Shown here piece by piece: positions 50,001-55,061 of a stretch of 55,061 nt of DNA. Both the position numbers and the translations under genes were made by a program. The notes beneath the pieces are model-generated. The model was not told the DNA's origin, did not search any database, and saw only the letters and a list, made by a program, of their open reading frames with translations. This DNA comes from a virus: positions 1 through 55,061 of IMG/VR virus record IMGVR_UViG_3300030109_000603; one strand, 5' to 3'. Position 1 is the stretch's first letter. Every line of letters begins with the position of its first letter.

Positions 50001-50551
50001 AACCACTAGCAGAGCCTAGAGAGACTGCAGCAGGTGGTAGGGCTGATATACAATCAACTAAAGTATTGGGTGCTAGAATCATTAGACTTACTGACACACA
50101 ACGTGTAATGAATAAAATGGGTCTTAGAGATTTTGATTTAAATACTGCTAAGAAGATAAGAGATCAAGCACCTAAAGCAGCTAATGCTCTTAATGGTATT
50201 GTGTTTGATATTATGGAAGCTGAGTCTAGCCTACTATTAGAAAGTAGTTGGTTCGATAAATTAACTCAACAAGAAAAACTAGATCATTGGAATGGTGATG
50301 TTGTACCAAGAGTAAAAGACTTAGCTAAAACATTTTTAAGAATGCAATACTCTGGTCCTGAAGAAGTAATATCATTACAGTACGACATAACATCTAAGCA
50401 CTCTAAAAAAGATATTGAAAAAGCTAGAAAAGAATTAGACTTAGAGGAAATAGAAGATTTAGAACAAAGTGAACTGTTTATTTTACAACAGTATTTAAAA
50501 ACTGAAAAGTCGTTAAGGGATATGTCAAGATTCCAAAAGATGACACAATAG
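47036..50551 (+). CDS. Large internal virion / ejection protein (1171 aa)
   Basis: The last rightward gene, ending just before the terminator. Long and mostly helical, with an acidic N-terminus (YLETEPVDTEEEEEKDREN). One or two hydrophobic segments are present (YLSVGIAALGGILLGGVQAGL near 280). FVQNLLFGHADEEGN and VAYERGFVWAKRF lie in the middle. Size and position match the largest ejection protein of podophages (T7 gp16 role), although no transglycosylase motif is visible; the GH24 and CHAP genes may cover that step. Confidence 0.7.
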   Translation: MTNYFDKYLETEPVDTEEEEEKDRENYFDKYITEDIKVDSSPALPEAGTYTQDDIVENDYAYSIVEGYMRDRYGDESIKDETKESVVDSFLNNRRGVVSGNSVRGLAEMDYINDIKDDADKKARAAKAYQLYENMAGIFSKETSFAEKAEGLMDFSRSVILDPVNLVGGLIGKAVAGGSLRVGTKGAQKVALEAMKKEATKETAKKVGTKVFSDGVKAARTATKGKIAAYSQNVLGKTAAQRLATRAAITEIGVVTSIDAMVGAGTEYMYQEGMVDVEAQEDISYLSVGIAALGGILLGGVQAGLIARRGVSDTALPSTLIPEGKTEGFVSEVSKTIDNYVKQDKVEIGRDWKTKLKSGAVLSKDSKDFGVEFVQNLLFGHADEEGNVILKGMTQVAYERGFVWAKRFEDDKFSNWMADLIAEVSDKEAQGLLRSIEKATGNKIKVRGDDGKIIPRSKVTGRDIGDIFAYKLSEAGTALGAAGNSARQLGMSITDKELKDLYDSAIDGGFVKDPKAKPSEPSKFMEGSAKLQNRLIRLLVAHPSTSALNVIGWGANSALQSASDMSVALIYAGKGTLQKLAGEVEKGANTQRIAKALIEANAQRVRFLLDADMTYTAFESALQRNSEALEKLNSVLPGGIENTNQLLTGGKFSVDQKLTGLAIDDKIDLIQKLSLVQAQDAFTKSQEFLFQMDKKLRIATGKGWNDFYRSKNIGDMTLQKYMASKEYRDIEASAVDDTIEAIFSKSYKASDGIGKLAGYLEDARNMPGLGMMVPFGRFFNNTLGFLGKNTTGVNVLLKMAGKYENMSYEEAVSRSLVTAGIIYQLSEQEIKNIGQGLPMYAGQDPLTGETFSQQYDFPVSAYRAAARIVALSRMGESEQALKAFGQFTQDFGLSGLLRNLDKTQRDTLEAIKFMADPERRDVIKGMEIVRNTLATQYVNPLIRPLEPLNILAGVARGEDAAPIDRVQNNKLINNAFRYVDNIIPLFTGKPLAEPRETAAGGRADIQSTKVLGARIIRLTDTQRVMNKMGLRDFDLNTAKKIRDQAPKAANALNGIVFDIMEAESSLLLESSWFDKLTQQEKLDHWNGDVVPRVKDLAKTFLRMQYSGPEEVISLQYDITSKHSKKDIEKARKELDLEEIEDLEQSELFILQQYLKTEKSLRDMSRFQKMTQ

Positions 50552-50553
50552 AT

Positions 50554-50580
50554 AAGGGGGCTTGCGCCCCCTTTATTTAT
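50554..50580. terminator. Strong terminator at the meeting point of the two arms
   Basis: Stem AAGGGGGC (50554-50561) / GCCCCCTT (50566-50573) with the 4-nt loop TTGC, followed by TATTTATT on the plus strand. It lies three bases after the last rightward stop and overlaps the last leftward stop, so it separates the converging transcripts. Confidence 0.9.
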
Positions 50581-50795
50581 TCTATATCATCGTCTAGCAT
50601 ATAGTCTGCCCACTCATATGCTTCACGTTTTATATCTGCCTTATGTGTATGACCCGAAGATCTAGACAACAATGCCGCCATAGCTTGACCAGCCATAAAC
50701 CTACGTGCAGTTAGTGGCTTGGTTTTAGTTGGCGGCTTTTTGTTTTTCTGCCTGTATTTTTTGGCTTCCTCTTCTAAGTTTAAGTTTTTGCTCAT
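50577..50795 (-). CDS. Hypothetical protein (72 aa), last leftward gene
   Basis: Basic N-terminus (KYRQKNKKPPTKTKPLTARR), then a helical domain ARRFMAGQAMAALLSRSS and KREAYEWADYMLDDD. The C-terminal motif recurs in phages as far as I recall. It overlaps the upstream gene by 71 bases. Confidence 0.6.
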   Translation of the reverse strand: MSKNLNLEEEAKKYRQKNKKPPTKTKPLTARRFMAGQAMAALLSRSSGHTHKADIKREAYEWADYMLDDDIE

Positions 50796-50937
50796 GTAGT
50801 TTTACCTTCTCAAGGTTAAGGAAGTAGGCTTTGTTAAAGCCCAACTCCCAATCCCTGTTTTGTTTTGTATTTGTAGGGTGGGGATTACCCAGCTTACCAG
50901 TTTTAAAAGCTTTCATACCTGCATCATATGGTTTCAT
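50725..50937 (-). CDS. Ribosome-modulation-factor-like small protein (70 aa)
   Basis: ATGA overlap with the DUF3310 stop and AAGGAG upstream. MKPYDAGMKAFKTGKLGNPH and RDWELGFNKAYFLNL keep the spacing of G-x2-A...G...NP...W-x-x-GF seen in RMF-type proteins, followed by a basic helix. RMF dimerises ribosomes in stationary phase; whether this one acts on ribosomes is a guess. Confidence 0.5.
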   Translation of the reverse strand: MKPYDAGMKAFKTGKLGNPHPTNTKQNRDWELGFNKAYFLNLEKVKLHEQKLKLRRGSQKIQAEKQKAAN

Positions 50938-51167
50938 TTATGCATCTCCTTCATAACTTCCAACATTTTTCGTAAGTACCATTCAGCTTTTTCCATATCC
51001 TCAACAGGTTTATTTTTGTAACCATGTCGATGTTGATATTTAATTAAGTTACCATGACAATAACCTTTAAACTCTTGTGGTGTTAAGACTTGTTTAATGT
51101 AATCAATACATTCAATACCATCACCTAGTTTGTAATGTGCTGGATTGTTTACAGGATCATAACTCAT
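50934..51167 (-). CDS. DUF3310 protein (T7 gp1.7-related)
   Basis: A 77-residue protein covering the DUF3310 motif: VNNPAHYKLGDGIECIDYIK, FKGYCHGNLIKYQHRHGYK, then EDMEKAEWYLRKM. The best-known member, T7 gp1.7, is a nucleotide kinase, which would fit the nucleotide-supply set in this arm. ATGA-type overlaps with both neighbours. Confidence 0.85.
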   Translation of the reverse strand: MSYDPVNNPAHYKLGDGIECIDYIKQVLTPQEFKGYCHGNLIKYQHRHGYKNKPVEDMEKAEWYLRKMLEVMKEMHK

Positions 51168-51637
51168 TTGATTTCTACTAGCTCCGCTTCTGTGTAAGGG
51201 ATGTGAAAGAAGTGTTCATAACGTCTAGCATTGGTTAGCCATACTTCCTTTGCACAATCTTTTGTAAGTTGAAAGTCTTTGATTCTCCATGCTTGTTTAC
51301 AGTCATTACGTATTACGTAAAAGTTACAATAAGTATTGTTACCTTCTACATCTTTATATTTATTTATAAGTCTGTACTTTCGGTAAGGTATACGTATTTC
51401 TTTCCACTTAGGGTTCCAATCACCTCTCCACTGATTCTTCATTTCTACTTCAGAAAAGTACATACCATTTTTCTTTTCACTTTTTATGTCAAAAGAAAAG
51501 TCTTCTTCAGTGTCAAGGATAGTATGCCCATGACTTTCTAAGTAACTTGTTATTGCATTCTTAGCTTTACTGTCATTTTCCTTATACGATTGAGGTTGAA
51601 ACTTTCTGTAGTACGATCCTTTAATTGGTTGTAACAT
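51164..51637 (-). CDS. Putative PD-(D/E)XK endonuclease (157 aa)
   Basis: Start set at ATG 51637, with AAGGAAGCGTA upstream; the frame extends 19 codons further without a better signal. DFSFDIKSEKKNG followed by YFSEVEMKNQWRG gives D-x(n)-E-x-K, the core of the PD-(D/E)XK fold, and RIPYRKYRLI follows. It could resolve or degrade DNA. It overlaps the DUF3310 gene by four bases. The fold call rests on this single motif. Confidence 0.5.
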   Translation of the reverse strand: MLQPIKGSYYRKFQPQSYKENDSKAKNAITSYLESHGHTILDTEEDFSFDIKSEKKNGMYFSEVEMKNQWRGDWNPKWKEIRIPYRKYRLINKYKDVEGNNTYCNFYVIRNDCKQAWRIKDFQLTKDCAKEVWLTNARRYEHFFHIPYTEAELVEIK

Positions 51638-51666
51638 TACGCTTCCTTTTTGTAGTGAGATTTGAA

Positions 51667-51855
51667 TTATATACTTTCTGGTATTTGAAAGCAATAGGTA
51701 TTTACAGTTGCATCTGGTGCAGGTCTAGTACTCATTAATCGTTGTCGCATACTTTGACTTACTTGAGTACAGGTTTCCCAATTTGGGAACAGGGAGGGAA
51801 AAGACTGAACTCTTACATCACCTTGAAAACTCATAATGAGTACTAAAACATACAT
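51667..51855 (-). CDS. Hypothetical, possibly exported protein (62 aa)
   Basis: ATG at 51855 behind AAAGGAGAATAAT. The N-terminus is hydrophobic (MYVLVLIMSF) but short for a signal peptide. Two cysteines (ETCTQ, NTYCFQI) could pair if exported. No family is recognised. Confidence 0.55.
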   Translation of the reverse strand: MYVLVLIMSFQGDVRVQSFPSLFPNWETCTQVSQSMRQRLMSTRPAPDATVNTYCFQIPESI

Positions 51856-51866
51856 ATTATTCTCCT

Positions 51867-53774
51867 TTAGGTTATATCTACTATTTCACACACATCTCCA
51901 GTACATGCCATTGTTTGCATTGAAACTGTGTTGTCTTCACTTTCATATGCAGCAAGCTTAGTCCAATCAATTTTATCTGGCATACAAGATAACAAAGTTT
52001 TGTAATCGTGTTTACCTATCTCTTGATAGGGTGCTTGTTGATATGTGTGTTCATTATAAGGTAAGAAAGATACACCTGACATTTCATCAAAGTGCTCATA
52101 AACAAATGCACCTACCTCGAACCATTCTTCTTTTTTAACATTGATTGTAACACTAGGTTTATGTTCACACCAATGCCGTTGGTAAGTTAGCCACATTTCT
52201 AATTGCTCTATAGCAGTCATATCTGACGTTACGACAGAGCCTTTAGGCGACTGAACAGGAAAGCTGAATACTGTTGTTTGATCTGGCTTCATAACACAAG
52301 GCTCACTAGGTATCCTCTGATCAATCATAAACTGTGTTAGTGGATCTTTATTATCACCACGGACAGTACGGATATAATAGGAACTATGGCGAGCATGTAT
52401 GCCAGAGGAACTATCCACCAGTTGTGATACCGTTCCCGAAGGTTTGCAACATGTAATCGCAGTAGCAACAGGTATACCAAGACGGTCAGCCCATTCAGCA
52501 TTAGTAGAAATAGCAACGCTACGAAGATGTTCAAGAGTCTTATCCAATCCTTTATTCTTTTTAGTCATTAACGGGTTATCCATTATCCCTGTGAGTGACA
52601 CACCAAGCAGTCGTTCTTCTTCTGTATTTCTAGACCACACCTTTCGCAAGTAGGGGAATTTAGTGTATGTGGATTGGATAGTTCCCAGAATTGTTGCCAG
52701 ACGGACTTTTCGTTCAAGATCATCCAGACTGTCTGTGGCACGGACAACAACCTCTGTAAGATTACAGAACTGATATGGACGCAAAATGATTTCACTGCAT
52801 GGGTTAGTTCCAAACTCGTAGTCTGTATTACGTCTGCCATTTTTAGCAGCTTGTGTTTTACTTGCTTGACGGTTAAATACGCCACGTTCACCACTCCCTG
52901 ATTCTACTAATGCCATCCACTCTCGCATGAAAGATACAGCATCTGGTTTCTCTGTGTATGCCACAGAATTATTAGCTAAGGCACGTTGTGGATCATTCTC
53001 CCACCAAGCACCTGACTTAGCATGACGCATACGGTCATCGCTTAGATTAGATAGAGATATCATTGCTGATCTACGCACTCCACCTACTACAACTACCTCA
53101 CCAATCTTACACATGATGTCATGGCATTCAATGCTAGATAATTTACGTCCTTGTGCAGATCTAAATGTATTAGTTACAAAATTAAATAGATCTACAAGAG
53201 GTGCAGGGCCAGAGGCTCTACCACCAAATGTCTTTAGTTTAGCACCAGCAGGTCGAACTTTAGACACATCCCACTTGGGAACCTCACCACTATATAGGAG
53301 TGCAATCAATTGTCTAAGACCCTTAGCCCAAGCTTCCTTGGAGTCACCAACAACAATAGTAGTCTCACTGTCGAACAAGTCAGGAACCTCTGGGAGCTTG
53401 CTGATGAACTGCCGTTCAACACTGAAGCCGACACCAGTACCACAGAGAAGGACGAACATAGCTTCATCGAAGGACTTAGGGTCATCTACGGGTAGATAGC
53501 TACAGTTATACATACAAGTGTTATCACGGTTAGCAGCAGGACCAGCAGTCATCATTGCTCTCATAGATGGCATAACTTCTAGACCAAGGATAGCTTGCTC
53601 TATTTCTTCTGCAGTATGTGGGTTATCATCATTAATAACTGGCCCGACAATATTATCTACATAACGAGATACTGTTTCATCCCATGTTTCTCTTCGTCCT
53701 TCTTCTTCTAGCCATCGTGCATATCGTGAGGTATGAATGAATGCTTGATAGTCTGTTGGTAAATAGTTGTTCAT
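51867..53774 (-). CDS. Class II (adenosylcobalamin-dependent) ribonucleotide reductase, monomeric type
   Basis: Reduces ribonucleoside triphosphates to deoxy forms using vitamin B12, independent of oxygen. A 635-residue protein of the Lactobacillus RTPR type. Active-site residues: C91 (MYNCSY) and the NPCSE motif with C326 (thiyl radical) and E328, then C337 (QFCNL), exactly 11 residues after C326 as in the reference enzyme. The C-terminal pair CTGDVC re-reduces the active site. It lies with MazG, ThyX and DUF3310 in the leftward arm. The host must take up or make cobalamin. Confidence 0.95.
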   Translation of the reverse strand: MNNYLPTDYQAFIHTSRYARWLEEEGRRETWDETVSRYVDNIVGPVINDDNPHTAEEIEQAILGLEVMPSMRAMMTAGPAANRDNTCMYNCSYLPVDDPKSFDEAMFVLLCGTGVGFSVERQFISKLPEVPDLFDSETTIVVGDSKEAWAKGLRQLIALLYSGEVPKWDVSKVRPAGAKLKTFGGRASGPAPLVDLFNFVTNTFRSAQGRKLSSIECHDIMCKIGEVVVVGGVRRSAMISLSNLSDDRMRHAKSGAWWENDPQRALANNSVAYTEKPDAVSFMREWMALVESGSGERGVFNRQASKTQAAKNGRRNTDYEFGTNPCSEIILRPYQFCNLTEVVVRATDSLDDLERKVRLATILGTIQSTYTKFPYLRKVWSRNTEEERLLGVSLTGIMDNPLMTKKNKGLDKTLEHLRSVAISTNAEWADRLGIPVATAITCCKPSGTVSQLVDSSSGIHARHSSYYIRTVRGDNKDPLTQFMIDQRIPSEPCVMKPDQTTVFSFPVQSPKGSVVTSDMTAIEQLEMWLTYQRHWCEHKPSVTINVKKEEWFEVGAFVYEHFDEMSGVSFLPYNEHTYQQAPYQEIGKHDYKTLLSCMPDKIDWTKLAAYESEDNTVSMQTMACTGDVCEIVDIT

Positions 53775-54157
53775 CGGTTATCCCCACTTCCTTTTAGTAC
53801 GCCACGTTGTTGTCTATCGTTTAACTTATCCATGTTCATTTCCATGATCTTACGTAAGTTACCACCGAAAATATTTGATAGTGCTACTGTATAAAATAAT
53901 ACGTCACCTAGTTCTTTTAAAACTTCTTCATCTGAAAACTTACCCTTGTCTCTGAATATCTTTTTTATCTTTTCTGATACCTCTCCAGCCTCACCAACAA
54001 GACCCAAAGTATTTTCAATCAACCTCTCACGTCCTTTAGTAAATATTTTATCCTCTACAAATTGACTGTAAAAACGTACAGGATCTTTATCATAGTCGGG
54101 GCTGTTCTGAAACATATCAAAATACCCAAAAGCTTCTAGGTCAGTCTTATTTATCAT
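53771..54157 (-). CDS. MazG-like nucleotide pyrophosphohydrolase
   Basis: Helical core with GLVGEAGEVSEKIKK (the E-x-x-E metal half) and EVLKELGDVLFYTVAL (the E-x-x-D half), the MazG signature. 128 residues, a single-domain phage form. It hydrolyses NTPs or ppGpp-like alarmones and is common in marine phages, where it may delay the host starvation response. ATGA overlap with the ribonucleotide reductase gene. Confidence 0.85.
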   Translation of the reverse strand: MINKTDLEAFGYFDMFQNSPDYDKDPVRFYSQFVEDKIFTKGRERLIENTLGLVGEAGEVSEKIKKIFRDKGKFSDEEVLKELGDVLFYTVALSNIFGGNLRKIMEMNMDKLNDRQQRGVLKGSGDNR

Positions 54158-54320
54158 TTGGCGTTACCTCACAATTCTTTACGGTTATGTCATCTAAATC
54201 ATACAAGCAATCTTGTATCATCTCCTGAAGTACATCTAAGTCATGTGCAATACTTCGATCTACCCCAAGAAAGTTTGCATCAGGATCTACTTTAATATTA
54301 ATAGTAACTTCATAATGCAT
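54147..54320 (-). CDS. Hypothetical acidic protein (57 aa)
   Basis: ATG at 54320 (start MHYEVTINIKVDPDAN), stop TAA at 54147-54149. The first strand pair and the following acidic helix (HDLDVLQEMIQDCLYDLDD) look like a small alpha/beta fold. Upstream is AGGAGTTTCCGAT. It fits exactly between its neighbours with an 11-base overlap to mazG. Confidence 0.55.
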   Translation of the reverse strand: MHYEVTINIKVDPDANFLGVDRSIAHDLDVLQEMIQDCLYDLDDITVKNCEVTPNDK

Positions 54321-54358
54321 ATCGGAAACTCCTAGTTATACTCATTTAGAACTCCATG

Positions 54359-54592
54359 TCAATCTTCAAATTCGAGTTCTATTGGCTCAATATTTTTTTG
54401 AAAATATTTTACCATTTCGTAAGCGTCATTAAAGCTATCGAAAAAATATTCCATTGACTCTACCTTGCCATCAATCTCTATCTTACACAAATTAAAATGC
54501 ACATCTTCTACACCGGGAAGATCACATGGGTACGGCCCTGATATAACATCCCAAATCTTAACTTGTTTATTTCTAAGGTCACTGTTTGTCAT
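54359..54592 (-). CDS. Hypothetical acidic protein (77 aa)
   Basis: ATG at 54592, overlapping the nuclease gene by 14 bases. Acidic, with VHFNLCKIEIDGKVESMEYF and a helical end. No family is recognised. Confidence 0.6.
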   Translation of the reverse strand: MTNSDLRNKQVKIWDVISGPYPCDLPGVEDVHFNLCKIEIDGKVESMEYFFDSFNDAYEMVKYFQKNIEPIELEFED

Positions 54593-54929
54593 CTTTATTC
54601 CTAAGCAATTGTATATAGTGATCTAACTCAGTTACTACCAACCATTTCTGTCTATCAGAACGATAGAAAACTACAGGTGGATTATCTGTATGATTGTCTG
54701 CTTGTGACATCCAAGCATATACTGTTTTTAAAGCTGACTTTCTCCTTTTAACTTCTATTGATATAGGTATTAACTTACGTGCTGCAGGTGATAGCTGTAT
54801 ATCTGCACCAGTATCACCCATAACTGTTGACTTGATATCATCAGGCTCAAGTTCAGGAAATGCCTGTAGTAAAGCATCTCTGATTTCTTGTTGGCCTAAT
54901 CTACCCTTCTGTTTAGCTTGCTTACTCAA
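54579..54929 (-). CDS. VRR-NUC/Holliday-resolvase-like PD-(D/E)XK nuclease (116 aa), TTG start
   Basis: Start TTG at 54929 in a TTGA overlap with the stop of the adjoining nuclease; no ATG is nearby. KQKGRLGQQEIRDALLQAF is the conserved N-terminal helix, then GDTGADIQLSP and ISIEVKRR form the D...E-x-K active site. Such small nucleases resolve DNA branches or degrade host DNA. The replication-recombination context supports that. Confidence 0.7.
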   Translation of the reverse strand: MSKQAKQKGRLGQQEIRDALLQAFPELEPDDIKSTVMGDTGADIQLSPAARKLIPISIEVKRRKSALKTVYAWMSQADNHTDNPPVVFYRSDRQKWLVVTELDHYIQLLRNKDDKQ

Positions 54930-55061
54930 TCTATTAACTCAGGTACTTTGGGCTTCTTAACCACATCTATTAAGTACTCCTTACGTCCACCAGCATACTG
55001 AAACACTCTTGCTTCAGGCCAGCATGTCTTACGATACTCACAACCAGAACAAGCATAAGAA
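54926..55061 (-). CDS. C-terminal part of the PD-(D/E)XK nuclease (continues at 818-1)
   Basis: This is the end of the gene described at 1-818: the reading frame enters from the circle join and stops at TGA 54926-54928 after VVKKPKVPELID. Bases 54963-55060 duplicate 1-98, so only 54926-54962 adds new sequence. The last base (55061, a) differs from base 99 (g) and is probably an assembly-end error. Confidence 0.75.
   Translation of the reverse strand, partial: SYACSGCEYRKTCWPEARVFQYAGGRKEYLIDVVKKPKVPELID
54963..55060. repeat. Terminal direct repeat, copy 2
   Basis: Exact copy of 1-98; see the first copy. Confidence 0.9.

Noticed and set aside
54321-54336. ATCGGAAACTCC as a palindrome copy
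   Set aside because: Only one arm is present; it is better read as a Shine-Dalgarno region on the minus strand.

Overview
The window is a complete or near-complete genome of a tailed phage, most likely a podovirus-type phage of a marine alphaproteobacterium. The first 98 bases are repeated exactly at the end (54963-55060), so the contig closes into a circle of about 54,962 bp. One nuclease gene runs across the join. The marine alphaproteobacterial host is inferred from the low GC content, a gene-transfer-agent-type three-TM holin, a DUF1127 protein, a B12-dependent (class II) ribonucleotide reductase, ThyX, and small proteins I associate with marine phages. Size and gene set recall HMO-2011-type podophages, but this is from memory and not tested.

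Layout: there are two transcriptional arms. They diverge from a 900-bp intergenic region (13629-14530) and converge on one strong terminator at about 50554-50580. The leftward arm runs from 13628 down through position 1, across the circle join, and on to 50577. It carries many small accessory genes, DUF932 and GP88-like proteins, a tyrosine integrase, ThyX, primase-helicase, family A DNA polymerase, single-stranded DNA binding protein, three PD-(D/E)XK-type nucleases, MazG, class II ribonucleotide reductase and DUF3310. Together these are takeover, replication and nucleotide-supply functions. The rightward arm (14531-50551) carries holin and M15 endolysin, a run of small basic proteins, a secreted barrel-like protein, DUF1127, terminase, portal, a 1581-residue CHAP protein, scaffold, major capsid protein, tail adaptor and nozzle, tail fibre, GH24 lysozyme and three large internal virion or ejection proteins.

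Regulation: the rightward arm has at least five sigma70-like promoters, four with a 16-bp spacer and one with 17. Three share the -10 sequence TATAACTA. The leftward accessory genes contain seven copies of a palindrome, core CGGAAWTTCCG. Most sit exactly between genes, and several overlap the stop codon of one gene and abut the start of the next.

The strangest part is 12.68-14.03 kb. About 40 short, nearly all perfect hairpins (stems of 4-9 bp, mostly 5-8, usually with 2-5 nt loops) are packed one every 30 bp or so through two genes and the intergenic region. Two of these hairpins carry the Shine-Dalgarno sequence of the following gene in their loop. I know no standard element that explains this array, and it is my main candidate for something undescribed.

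Many small genes below 60 codons are also called here from start, Shine-Dalgarno and overlap evidence.
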